Source: Stenotrophomonas sp. UBA2124
GTDB taxonomy: Bacteria > Pseudomonadota > Gammaproteobacteria > Xanthomonadales > Xanthomonadaceae
Direction of reading: 5' to 3'
Assembly: GCA_002329155.1 (NCBI GenBank)
Contig: DCXY01000001.1
Span: 109,547 to 173,546, forward strand
Length of the DNA: 64,000 nt
The notes below the pieces were generated by a model. The model saw only the letters and a program-made list of their open reading frames with translations. It did not search any database and was not told where the DNA came from. The number at the start of each line of letters is the position of its first letter. Within the stretch, counting starts at the first letter, position 1. Of the stretch, positions 53,279 through 61,974 are shown in pieces. Made by a program: the position numbers and the translations under genes.

Positions 53279-54139
53279 GTGAACCGAATTTCATCCGTTT
53301 TGATGGCCGCTGCAATTGCACTTTCGCCACAGGCAAACGCGCTGGATCTCAAGTCCGAAGAAGGCAGCCTGGAGGCAATGGTCAAGCTGCGCTGCTCGCT
53401 GGACCCGAAGCAGGAGGAAATCCTGTGGTGGGCCGGCACGCTGTTCGCCCAGGAGCCGGGCAAGAAGGCCGCGCCGCTGATGGGCTTTGAGGGCTACAAC
53501 ATCTGCCGCGCCGAGAAGCAGGCAGATGGCCAGTGGCGCCTGTACACGCGCGAGCTCACTTTCTACCGCGATCTGAAGACCGGCAAGATCATGGACAGCT
53601 GGAACAACCCGCTGTCCGGCGAGCGCAACGAAGTGGTGCAGGTTGCCAACGACCCGGTCAACACCGTGCTCAACGCACCGGGCCGCCCGATCCACTACCC
53701 GTGGGTGGAAGCCGGTGACCAGGTGATGCTGACGCTCAATATTCCGCTGGCCTACCCGAATCCGCTGCAGCCGGAAGAATTTCCCGCTGAATCCAGCGGC
53801 CCGACCTACATGGGCTCGGAACACTTCATGTTCTTCGCACCGCGCGCAGCCATGGAAGACCCGGCGCTCAAGAGCGTGCCGGTGACCTACGGCTGGACCC
53901 GCGTTGGCCCGTGGCTGCCGTGGATGAAGCTCGGCACCCGCCCGGGTTCGCTGCTGTACATCGCCCAGGGCAACAAGCGCGCCTCGGTGAGCGAGCTGCC
54001 CGAGGACATCCAGGAACTGGTCCGCACCCGTTACCCGGAGTACGCACGTGCGCCGGAAACCTGGGTGCAGCCCAACGCCACCAGCTGGAGCTACTACAAG
54101 CAGCTCAAGCAGGCGGAAAAGGCAAAAAAGCAGGACTGA
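53279..54139 (+). CDS. Exported DUF1838 family protein
   Basis: 286 residues from a GTG at 53279 behind GGGGGTAGGGC. A signal peptide (VLMAAAIALSPQANA) is followed by the DUF1838 pattern: EAMVKLRCSLDPKQEEILWW, AGTLFAQEPG, MGFEGYNICRAEKQADGQWR, LYTRELTFYRDLKTGKIMDS and NPLSGERNEVVQVANDPVN. The biochemical role of the family is unknown. It is the first gene of the plus-strand unit and precedes the TonB-dependent receptor by 88 bp. Confidence 0.85.
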   Translation: MNRISSVLMAAAIALSPQANALDLKSEEGSLEAMVKLRCSLDPKQEEILWWAGTLFAQEPGKKAAPLMGFEGYNICRAEKQADGQWRLYTRELTFYRDLKTGKIMDSWNNPLSGERNEVVQVANDPVNTVLNAPGRPIHYPWVEAGDQVMLTLNIPLAYPNPLQPEEFPAESSGPTYMGSEHFMFFAPRAAMEDPALKSVPVTYGWTRVGPWLPWMKLGTRPGSLLYIAQGNKRASVSELPEDIQELVRTRYPEYARAPETWVQPNATSWSYYKQLKQAEKAKKQD

Positions 54140-54227
54140 GGCAAGGAACTACGGACGGAACCCTCCCCCAACGACGGCGCATCCATCCTCCATTCCATTC
54201 CGATCAACTCTCCAATCGGGACACTCC

Positions 54228-56663
54228 ATGAAGAACATCAAGCCAGACCTGCTGTGCTCCTCCATCGCTCTCGCGCTCATGCTGTGCGCGGGAACCGCCA
54301 TGGCGGACAACGCAGACGAGCCGGGTGCGCAGCCGTCCGCCAACAGCGACGCCGTGCAGAGCCTGGACCAGATCACCGTGACCGCGCGCGGTGTTGCCGA
54401 GCCGCTGCAGCAGATGCCGCTGCCTATTTCGGCCCTGTCCGAGCAGACCATCGAGAAGAAGGGCCTGACCGATGTGCGTGACATCGCCAACCTCACCCCG
54501 AGCTTCTCGTTCAAGTCGGCCTACGGGCGTGGTTTCGACCGCCCGGTGATTCGCGGCATGTCCAACATCCAGGGCGAAGCCAATGCCTCGTTCTTCATCG
54601 ACGGCATCTTCGTCGAGGGCGACATCTCCAGCTATGGCCTGGAAAACATCCAGCGCGTGGAAGTCATCCGTGGCCCGCAGTCGGCCGCGTTCGGCCGCCG
54701 TACCTTCTCCGGTGCGGTCAACTTCATCACCAAGCGCCCCGGCAGCACGCCCGGTGGCAAGGTGACCCTGGGTGCTGGTGACTATGGCCAGGAAAAGATG
54801 GGGCTGTTCTACTCGGGCAGCAACGAGGACGGCTCCTTCGGCTACGACATCAGCCTGAACAAGCGCGCCAATGACGGCGTGTTCCGCAACCAGGCGTCCG
54901 GCAGGAAGGACCTGGGCGGCAACGAGACCATGAGCGCCATGGCTGCCGCCGCATGGTCGCCGACCGACAAGCTCAACCTCACCGCGCGTGTGATGCAGCA
55001 GAAGAGCCGCGACGAGCATTTCGCCATTGCCCGCCTGGGCAGCGACAACCTCAACTGCTATCTGCCCGAGTACACCGGCCAGCTGTACTTCGGCCTGTAC
55101 CCGGTGCTTGAATCGCGCCGCCGCGGCTACTACTGCGGCGAGCTGAAGGCGCCGTCGGACTATGCCATCAACACCAGGGAGTTCGAGGCCGCCGGCTACT
55201 TCCCGGGCCGCAAGACCGACCTGCTGCGCACCAGCCTGGTGGTGGACTACCTGTTCGACAACGGTTGGAACCTGACCTCGACCTCGGCCTACAACAAGAG
55301 CGAGACCTATGCCGCCAGCGACCAGGACTACAGCGCGATCCGCGGCTACGGCGGCGCGTTTGAAAGCTTCGCCAACAATGGCCTGAAGAACTGGTCGCAG
55401 GACCTGCGCCTGAGCACCGACCAGAGCCTGGCCGTGTCCGGCCTGCTCGGCGCCTACTACTACAGCCAGGAAGCCCAGCCAGGCTGGGGTGGTGACCTCA
55501 CCGGCTTCGTGCTGCCGGCAAACAGGGCGGTGCGGGTCATTCCCACCAACCCGAATGACAAGACCGTCAACAAGGCGATCTACGGCCTGATCAACTGGCA
55601 CATCAACGACCAGTGGACCACCTCGCTGGAAGGCCGCTACGCGCGTGACGAGATCAGCAAGGGGGGCGTGGATACCCGCGTGCTGGGCACCACCACCTAC
55701 ACCCAGCCGTACTCGCTCAGCGGCACCTTCACCAGCTTCACCCCGCGCTGGACGCTGAGCTACCAGGCTGCCGAGCACATCAACCTGTATGGCCTGGTGT
55801 CCAAGGGCACCAAGCCGGGCGGTTTCAACACCGACGTCTACCGTGCCGACTTCAAGGAATCCGAGCGTGATGCGCTGATCGCCCGCGGCCTTGAAACCTT
55901 CAAGGAAGAAGAGGCATGGAACTACGAGCTGGGCATGAAGAGCGACTGGCTCGACGGCACCCTGCGCGTCAATGCCAACATCTACCAGATTGACTGGACC
56001 AATCAGCAGCTGACCGAAACCGGCCCGGTCGTTCGCAAGAACGGCTCGCTGTTCGCTACCAGCTACACAACCAACGTGGGTGAATCGCGCATCCGTGGTT
56101 TCGAGCTGGAGAGCCAGTGGGCCTTCGCCCAGGGCTGGCTGGCGTCGCTGGCCTATTCCTATACCGATGCCAAGATCGAAAAGTTCATCAGCCAGGATCA
56201 GGCCGATCTGTTCTCCAGCAGCAATGCGCCGAACCTGACCGACCCGGCCGCCGATGCTGCCGGCTACACCCTGCCGCGCGTGCCCAAGAACAAGGCAACG
56301 CTGGGCCTGATGCATGACGGTGCGTTCGCCAACGGCTGGCAGTACACCGCCAACATGGACGTGAACCACGAAGGCAAGCGCTATATCCAGGTGGACAACC
56401 TGGCCTATATCGGTGCCTCCACCCGCACCAACTTCCGCTTCAGCGTGCGCCCGACCGAACAGCTGCAGGTCTCGGCATACGTGACCAACGCGTTCAACGA
56501 CCGCACGCCGGAAGACGCGCAGCGCACCATCGACCCGGATGCCTACGTGGCACTGCCGGCGGTACCGCCGCTGACGGGGCTGGCGGTGAGCAACCTGCGT
56601 GACTTCGGCATCTCGCCGTCGTTGCCACGCATGTACGGCGTGGAAGTCAGCTACAAGTTCTAA
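54228..56663 (+). CDS. TonB-dependent outer-membrane receptor
   Basis: 811 residues from the ATG at 54228. A signal peptide (SSIALALMLCAGTAMA) is followed by a TonB box (LDQITVTARG), a plug domain (PLPISALSEQTIEKKGLTDV, RPVIRGMSN, FIDGIFVEGDI, VEVIRGPQSAAFGRRTFSGA, VNFITKRPG) and a 22-strand barrel ending in an aromatic residue (MYGVEVSYKF). It takes up a scarce or large molecule with TonB energy; the barrel type is that of the sphingomonad-like receptors for organic compounds rather than a known siderophore receptor, but the ligand is unknown. Confidence 0.93.
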   Translation: MKNIKPDLLCSSIALALMLCAGTAMADNADEPGAQPSANSDAVQSLDQITVTARGVAEPLQQMPLPISALSEQTIEKKGLTDVRDIANLTPSFSFKSAYGRGFDRPVIRGMSNIQGEANASFFIDGIFVEGDISSYGLENIQRVEVIRGPQSAAFGRRTFSGAVNFITKRPGSTPGGKVTLGAGDYGQEKMGLFYSGSNEDGSFGYDISLNKRANDGVFRNQASGRKDLGGNETMSAMAAAAWSPTDKLNLTARVMQQKSRDEHFAIARLGSDNLNCYLPEYTGQLYFGLYPVLESRRRGYYCGELKAPSDYAINTREFEAAGYFPGRKTDLLRTSLVVDYLFDNGWNLTSTSAYNKSETYAASDQDYSAIRGYGGAFESFANNGLKNWSQDLRLSTDQSLAVSGLLGAYYYSQEAQPGWGGDLTGFVLPANRAVRVIPTNPNDKTVNKAIYGLINWHINDQWTTSLEGRYARDEISKGGVDTRVLGTTTYTQPYSLSGTFTSFTPRWTLSYQAAEHINLYGLVSKGTKPGGFNTDVYRADFKESERDALIARGLETFKEEEAWNYELGMKSDWLDGTLRVNANIYQIDWTNQQLTETGPVVRKNGSLFATSYTTNVGESRIRGFELESQWAFAQGWLASLAYSYTDAKIEKFISQDQADLFSSSNAPNLTDPAADAAGYTLPRVPKNKATLGLMHDGAFANGWQYTANMDVNHEGKRYIQVDNLAYIGASTRTNFRFSVRPTEQLQVSAYVTNAFNDRTPEDAQRTIDPDAYVALPAVPPLTGLAVSNLRDFGISPSLPRMYGVEVSYKF

Positions 56664-56675
56664 GCAACCGCCGCG

Positions 56676-56705
56676 CGGCCCGGGTGCCTCACCGCATCCG
56701 GGCCG
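56676..56705 (+). terminator. Hairpin behind the receptor gene
   Basis: CGGCCCGG and CCGGGCCG pair across a 14-base loop, 12 bp after the receptor stop. There is no T-run, so it may be an attenuator between the receptor and the downstream enzyme genes rather than a full terminator. Confidence 0.5.
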
Positions 56706-56728
56706 TCACTTACCAACGCATGGGGAAC

Positions 56729-58132
56729 ATGATGCAACGACGCGATTTCATCAAAGGGGTATCCGGCATGGCGGCACTGTCCATGATGCCGGGCATGCTG
56801 CACGCCGCGGCGCGGGGCAGTGATGTGATCGTGGTCGGTGCCGGCCTGGCTGGTCTGGCCGCGGCCCATGCGCTGGAAGCCGGTGGCGCGCGCGTCACCG
56901 TGCTGGAGGCCAACCCGCGTGTGGGTGGCCGCCTGCAGACCGTGGTACGCAATGGTCTGCGCTTTGAAATCGGCGGTGTGGAAGTGGGCACCGCCTACGA
57001 CCGCGTGCATGCCCATGCCAAGCGCGTGGGTGTGGGCATCGTGCCGCCCTCGGCCGCACTGCCTACCGCTGCCGGCCTTGGCCTGGTGCTGGGTGACACC
57101 CTGGTGCCCGCCGCGCAATGGGGCGAGAGCCCCCTCAATACGTTGCAGGGCCGCGAACACAAGCTGCTGCCGCCGATGCTGCTGTCCACCGCCATGGGCG
57201 AGCTGGCACTGCCGGCCGCGGACAGCTGGCGCGACCCCGCCAATCTTTCGCTGGACATCCCGCTGGCCGAGCTCATCGCGAGCAAGGGCTGGTCGCCGCA
57301 GGCGCTGCAGTGGATGGATGTCGGCAACAGTTTCTCTTCCGTACACACCATCAGCGCGCTGGACGCGCTGCGCCGCGATGCCCTGCGCCGCTTCGGTTCC
57401 AAGGGCACCGGCTGGGTGCAGGGTGGCAGCCAGGCGCTGCCGGAGGCCATGGCCGCTTCGCTGGCCACCCCGCCGGTGCTTGGCGCCCAGGTCACCCGGG
57501 TGGAATCCAGCCGCCGTGGCATCCAGGTGCGCTGCGCCGACGGCCGCCGCTTCAAGGCCGCGCACCTGGTGCTGGCGCTGCCCAGCGGCCCGCTCAGCCG
57601 CATCGCCATCGACCCGGCGCCGCCGGCCGAGCAGCAGGCGGTATGGGCGGCGCGCCGCTCCAATGCGGTGACCACCGTGCACCTGCAGCCCACCCGCAGG
57701 TTCTGGGAAGAAGACGGCCTGCCGCTGTCGCTGTGGGGTGATGGCCCGCTGCAGCGCGTATTCGCCGTGCCGGGTGAGGACGGCCAGATCAACCGCCTGA
57801 TCGTGTGGCTCAACGGCGCCATGGCCGAACAGGCCGACAAGCTGGACCGCGACGCACGCCTGGCCTGGATCATCGCCAGCATGGAAAAACTGCGCCCGGC
57901 CGCCAAGGGTGCCCTGCAGCCGCTGGAGACCCGCAGCTGGGGCAATGACCCGTTGGCAGATGGCGCATTTTCCGAAATTGCCCCCGGAAAATTCGCGCAA
58001 ACCCTGCGCTGGGCCAACACTCCGTTCGGGCGCATCCACTTCGCCGGCGAGCAGACAGAGCTGCATGTTCCGGGCATGGAGGCGGCCGTCACCTCCGGCG
58101 AACGTGCAGCTGCAGCAATTCTTTCGGCCTGA
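56729..58132 (+). CDS. Tat-exported FAD amine-oxidase-like enzyme
   Basis: 467 residues from the first of two adjacent ATGs. QRRDFIKGVSGMAALSMMPG is a twin-arginine signal. The mature protein opens with the FAD-binding VIVVGAGLAGLAAAHALEAG, then VLEANPRVGGRLQT and a C-terminal flavin site (IHFAGEQTELHVPGMEAAVT, SGERAA), the flavin amine-oxidase layout. It oxidises an amine or a related C-H group outside the cytoplasm. A classical catalytic lysine could not be placed with certainty. It is inside the plus-strand unit. Confidence 0.87.
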   Translation: MMQRRDFIKGVSGMAALSMMPGMLHAAARGSDVIVVGAGLAGLAAAHALEAGGARVTVLEANPRVGGRLQTVVRNGLRFEIGGVEVGTAYDRVHAHAKRVGVGIVPPSAALPTAAGLGLVLGDTLVPAAQWGESPLNTLQGREHKLLPPMLLSTAMGELALPAADSWRDPANLSLDIPLAELIASKGWSPQALQWMDVGNSFSSVHTISALDALRRDALRRFGSKGTGWVQGGSQALPEAMAASLATPPVLGAQVTRVESSRRGIQVRCADGRRFKAAHLVLALPSGPLSRIAIDPAPPAEQQAVWAARRSNAVTTVHLQPTRRFWEEDGLPLSLWGDGPLQRVFAVPGEDGQINRLIVWLNGAMAEQADKLDRDARLAWIIASMEKLRPAAKGALQPLETRSWGNDPLADGAFSEIAPGKFAQTLRWANTPFGRIHFAGEQTELHVPGMEAAVTSGERAAAAILSA

Positions 58133-58188
58133 TTGACTTACCTTATCCCCCACCTTCCCGGGCGCGGCCGCGCCTTCCAGAGACAGTA

Positions 58189-59361
58189 ATGAGCCTGAAG
58201 ACCTTGAACCCCTACGACCTGTTCGACGTGCGTTCGCTGCTGAGCGAGGAAGAACGTGCAGTACAGGATTCCGTTGCCCGCTTCACCGACGAACGCGTGC
58301 TGCCGATCATCGGCGACTGCTTCGACCAGGGCCGCTTCCCGAACGAGCTGATCCCCGAGATCGCCGACATGGGCCTGCTGGGCAGCTCGCTGCCGGAGCA
58401 GTACGGCGGCGCCGGCCTCAACAGTGTCAGCTACGGCCTGATCTGCCAGGAGCTGGAGCGCGGCGATTCGGGCCTGCGCAGCTTCGTGTCCGTGCAGAGC
58501 TCGCTGTGCATGTACCCCATCTACGCCTACGGTTCGGAAGAGCAGCGCATGCGCTGGCTGCCGGACATGTCGCGCGGCAAGGTCATCGGCTGCTTCGGCC
58601 TCACCGAAGCGCACGGCGGTTCGGACCCGGCCAGCATGAAGACGCGCGCGGTCAAGGACGGTGGTGACTGGGTCATCAATGGTTCCAAGATGTGGATCAC
58701 CAACGGTTCGGTAGCCGACATCGCCATCGTCTGGGCCAACACCGACGACGGCGTGCAGGGCTTCGTGATCGAGAAGGGCACCCCCGGCTTCACCGCGCAG
58801 GAAATCAAGCACAAGATGAGCCTGCGCGCCTCGGTGACCGGCGCGCTGTTCTTCGACAACGTGCGCGTGCCCGACGCCAACCGCCTGCCCAACGTGAAGG
58901 GCCTGAAGGGGCCGCTGGGCTGCCTCACGCAGGCGCGCTACGGCATCACCTGGGGCCCGCTGGGCGCGGCCATCGCCTGTCTGGACGAAGTGCTGGCCTA
59001 CACCAAGGAGCGCATCCTGTTCGGCCGCCCGGTGGCTGCCACGCAGAGCGCGCAGATCAAGATGGCCGACATGGCCCGCCGCATCACCGCCGGCCAGCTG
59101 CTGGTGCTGCAGCTGGGCCGCCTGAAGGACGCCGGGCAGATGCAGCCGCAGCAGGTGTCGCTGGCCAAGTGGAACAACTGCCGCCTGGCCATCGACATCG
59201 CCCGCGAATGCCGTGACCTGCTCGGCGGCGCCGGCATCACCACCGAGCATGGCGCCATCCGCCACGCGCTGAACCTGGAATCGGTCATCACCTATGAAGG
59301 TACCGAGACCGTGCACCAGCTGGTGATCGGCCGCGAGCTGACCGGGATCAACGCGTTCTGA
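58189..59361 (+). CDS. Acyl-CoA dehydrogenase, glutaryl-CoA dehydrogenase-like
   Basis: 390 residues. ACAD motifs are CFGLTEAHGGSDPASMKT, NGSKMWITNGSVADIAIVWA, RYGITWGPLGAAIACLDEVL and the C-terminal YEGTETVHQLVIGRELTGIN with the catalytic Glu. The ITWG and LTGINAF text groups it with glutaryl-CoA dehydrogenases. In a degradation pathway it would introduce a double bond into, or oxidatively decarboxylate, a CoA thioester. No CoA ligase gene is nearby, so the thioester must be made by another locus or the enzyme acts on a different substrate. Confidence 0.9.
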   Translation: MSLKTLNPYDLFDVRSLLSEEERAVQDSVARFTDERVLPIIGDCFDQGRFPNELIPEIADMGLLGSSLPEQYGGAGLNSVSYGLICQELERGDSGLRSFVSVQSSLCMYPIYAYGSEEQRMRWLPDMSRGKVIGCFGLTEAHGGSDPASMKTRAVKDGGDWVINGSKMWITNGSVADIAIVWANTDDGVQGFVIEKGTPGFTAQEIKHKMSLRASVTGALFFDNVRVPDANRLPNVKGLKGPLGCLTQARYGITWGPLGAAIACLDEVLAYTKERILFGRPVAATQSAQIKMADMARRITAGQLLVLQLGRLKDAGQMQPQQVSLAKWNNCRLAIDIARECRDLLGGAGITTEHGAIRHALNLESVITYEGTETVHQLVIGRELTGINAF

Positions 59362-59364
59362 TCG

Positions 59365-60369
59365 ATGGACGGCTTGCGTACCACCATGCAGGCCGTCTGC
59401 CTGCGGCAGGTTCCAACGGGCATGCCGCAGGCACAGGACTTCGAGCTGCGCCACCTGCCCATGCCTTTGGCGGGGCAGGGCCAGCTGCTGCTGCGCGTGC
59501 AGTGGCTGTCGCTGGATCCGTTCCTGCGCGCCCAGCTGGGTGGCCGCTACGCCGTGCCATGCCCGCCGCTGGGCAGCATCGTGCCGGGTTACGGCATCGG
59601 TACCGTGGTGGAAGACCGCAGTGGCCGCTTCGTGCCGGGTGATGTCGTTACCGGCATGACCGGCTGGGCCGAGCATGCCATGCTCGATGCCCATGCCGTG
59701 ACGCTGGTGGATACCGGTGCGGCACCGGTGAGCACTGCCGTAGGCGTACTGGGCATCCCTGGCCTCACCGCATGGGCAGGCGTGCGCCACATTCTTGAGC
59801 CGAAGGCAGGGCAGACCATTCTGGTTTCGACCGCCGCCGGTGCCGTGGGCAGCGTGGTGGGCCAGCTGTGCAAGGCGGCGGGCTGCCGCGTGGTCGGCAT
59901 CAGCGGCAGTGCTGCCAAGTGCGCCATCGTTACCGATGCGTTCGGCTTCGACGCCTGCATCAACTACCGCGACGCGGATTTCCTGCAGGCGCTGCGTGCC
60001 GCCTGCCCGGAAGGCATCGACGGTTACTTCGACAACGTGGGCGGTGCCGTGCTGGAAGCGGCGCTGTCCCTGCTGCGGCCACAGGCACGTGTGGTGCTGT
60101 GTGGCCTCAGCGACCAGTACAACCGCGCCGAGCGCCCGGCTGGCCCCAACCTCGGCCCGGTCATCGGCGCACGCGCACGGCTGCAGGGGCTGGTGGTGTA
60201 CGACCACCTGGGCGACTTCGCCCGCTGCCGCAGCGAACTGGCGGAGATGATTGCCGCCGGAACGCTGCGCTACCGCGAACACATTCACGACGGCCTGGCC
60301 AGCGCGCCAGCCGGCTTCATCGGCCTGCTCAACGGCGACAACCTGGGCAAGGCGCTGGTACGGCTTTAA
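59365..60369 (+). CDS. NADP-dependent medium-chain oxidoreductase
   Basis: 334 residues, 3 bp after the acyl-CoA dehydrogenase. It is a zinc-free MDR protein of the CurA/leukotriene B4 12-hydroxydehydrogenase group: MPLAGQGQLLLRVQWLSLDP, GYGIGTVVEDRS, STAAGAVGSVVGQLCKAAGC for NADP binding and GYFDNVGGAVLEAALSLL. Members reduce activated alkene double bonds using NADPH. A second possible start lies seven codons downstream. Confidence 0.88.
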   Translation: MDGLRTTMQAVCLRQVPTGMPQAQDFELRHLPMPLAGQGQLLLRVQWLSLDPFLRAQLGGRYAVPCPPLGSIVPGYGIGTVVEDRSGRFVPGDVVTGMTGWAEHAMLDAHAVTLVDTGAAPVSTAVGVLGIPGLTAWAGVRHILEPKAGQTILVSTAAGAVGSVVGQLCKAAGCRVVGISGSAAKCAIVTDAFGFDACINYRDADFLQALRAACPEGIDGYFDNVGGAVLEAALSLLRPQARVVLCGLSDQYNRAERPAGPNLGPVIGARARLQGLVVYDHLGDFARCRSELAEMIAAGTLRYREHIHDGLASAPAGFIGLLNGDNLGKALVRL

Positions 60370-60378
60370 GGACTCCGC

Positions 60379-61959
60379 ATGACCTCCATCCAACGCCGCT
60401 TCGTGTCCGTCAACGGGCGCCAGGTGCACTACCGCATCGCCGGCAACGGCCCCGCACTGCTGCTGATCCACCAGTCGCCGCAGAACTCGCGCATGTGGCA
60501 CGCGATGATGCAGCGCTATGCCGATCGCTACACCGTGATCGCACCGGACACACCCGGCTTCGGCTATTCCGATGCCCTGCCCGGCAACCCCATGCGCATC
60601 GCCGAGTTCGGTGCGGCCACGCTTGAGTTCACCCAGGCCATCGGCCTGCAGCGTTTCGCCGTGTTTGGCATGCACACCGGTGGCCTCATCGCCACCTGGC
60701 TGGCGTGGTCCAACCCGGAGCAGGTGGCGGCGCTGGTGGTGGATGGCTACGCCGCCTTCACACCGGAAGAAAGCGCGCTGTATGGCGATGCCTACCTGCC
60801 GCCATTCCTGCCGCAATGGGATGGTTCGCACCTGCGCTGGCTGTGGTCGCGCATGCGCGAGCAGAAGTACTACTTCCCGTGGTACGACGGCCGTGCGGAA
60901 GCGGCCATGTTGATTGCGCCGCAGACCACCGAAAGCACGCGCGACACGGTGATGGACGTGCTCGATGTGGGCGACACCTACCGCGCAGGCTACGCTGCCG
61001 CCTTCCGCCACAACGACCACCACTGGGTGGGCGAGCTGAAGATGCCGGCATGGATGGTCTTCCGCCACGGTGATCCGCTGCTGGCGCACATGCCGCGCCT
61101 GCGCGAGCTGCCGGCCAACGTGCAGTTGGTCGAGGAAGCCGATGGCATTCCCGCCATGCACGCGAAGATGGATGGGTGGTTGGCACAGGCAATGACCGAC
61201 GAACCTGTCTTTGTGCCGACGGATGCAGTTGCGGGCTCAGCAGGCTGGCAGCGCCGCATCATCGCCACCGCCGCCGGTGACATGGCGGTGTGGCAACGTA
61301 CAGGCGAAGGCCCACTGCGTGTATGCCTGCATGCGCCCGGCACCCGTCCGCTGTCGCCGGCACACATGCCGGAAGGCGAGGGCGCCTGCCTGTTGCCCGA
61401 TCTTCCCGGCCATGGCGCCTCCTGCGAAACCGAAAGCGAGCTGACCGCAGCCGCAGTGGTGGATGCACTGCTCTGTGCACTCGATGGCGACCACGCCGCG
61501 TACCCGCTGGTGATCGAAGCCCACGGTGCTGCCGCAGGCTATGTACCTGCGCTGGTCGAAGCCCTCGGTGCGCGCGTGCATGAAATCGTGCTGCACGCGC
61601 CGTGGCTGCTTGAGGCCGACGAACAGGCGGTGCTGCTGCAGAACCTGCCCACCACCATCATCGACCGTGCGGGCGGCTATCTCTGTGATGCTTGGCAGTG
61701 GGAGCGCGAGCGTCACCTGATCTGGCCGTGGATGACGCCCAGTGCCGCCGCGCGCCGTCGCGTGGATGCGCCCGCGCCCGAGCAGGTACATGCCAACGTG
61801 GTCGAGCTGCTGCGCCTGGGTACGCGTCTGCACACCCTTCTGCGTGATGCCACCGCTCCCGGCCTGGTCGAACGCCTGCGTGCGCTGCCGGTACCGCTGC
61901 GTGTTGTCGCCGACGCCCATTCCGATTTCCAGGGGCGCGCCGCCGCCCTGTCCGCCTGA
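60379..61959 (+). CDS. Two-domain alpha/beta-hydrolase-fold protein with altered nucleophile elbows
   Basis: 526 residues, nearly twice the size of a single hydrolase. Domain 1 (about 1-275) has RFVSVNGRQVHYRIAGNGPA, LLLIHQSPQNSRMWHAMM and PDTPGFGYSD, but its nucleophile elbow reads GMHTGG (97-102), with His where Ser, Cys or Asp is expected. Domain 2 (about 285-526) has LRVCLHAPGTRPLSPAHMPE, LLPDLPGHGAS and EAHGAAAGY (about 380-388), where His again falls at the nucleophile position. A conventional esterase mechanism is therefore doubtful. It starts 9 bp after the previous gene. Confidence 0.82.
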   Translation: MTSIQRRFVSVNGRQVHYRIAGNGPALLLIHQSPQNSRMWHAMMQRYADRYTVIAPDTPGFGYSDALPGNPMRIAEFGAATLEFTQAIGLQRFAVFGMHTGGLIATWLAWSNPEQVAALVVDGYAAFTPEESALYGDAYLPPFLPQWDGSHLRWLWSRMREQKYYFPWYDGRAEAAMLIAPQTTESTRDTVMDVLDVGDTYRAGYAAAFRHNDHHWVGELKMPAWMVFRHGDPLLAHMPRLRELPANVQLVEEADGIPAMHAKMDGWLAQAMTDEPVFVPTDAVAGSAGWQRRIIATAAGDMAVWQRTGEGPLRVCLHAPGTRPLSPAHMPEGEGACLLPDLPGHGASCETESELTAAAVVDALLCALDGDHAAYPLVIEAHGAAAGYVPALVEALGARVHEIVLHAPWLLEADEQAVLLQNLPTTIIDRAGGYLCDAWQWERERHLIWPWMTPSAAARRRVDAPAPEQVHANVVELLRLGTRLHTLLRDATAPGLVERLRALPVPLRVVADAHSDFQGRAAALSA

Positions 61960-61974
61960 TACCGAAGGACCCCC

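Noticed and set aside
58138..61161. A 1007-codon open frame on the minus strand opposite the acyl-CoA dehydrogenase, reductase and hydrolase genes
   Set aside because: It is antisense to three clear genes, has His/Gln/Ala-rich composition and no recognisable domain; long antisense frames are usual in GC-rich DNA.
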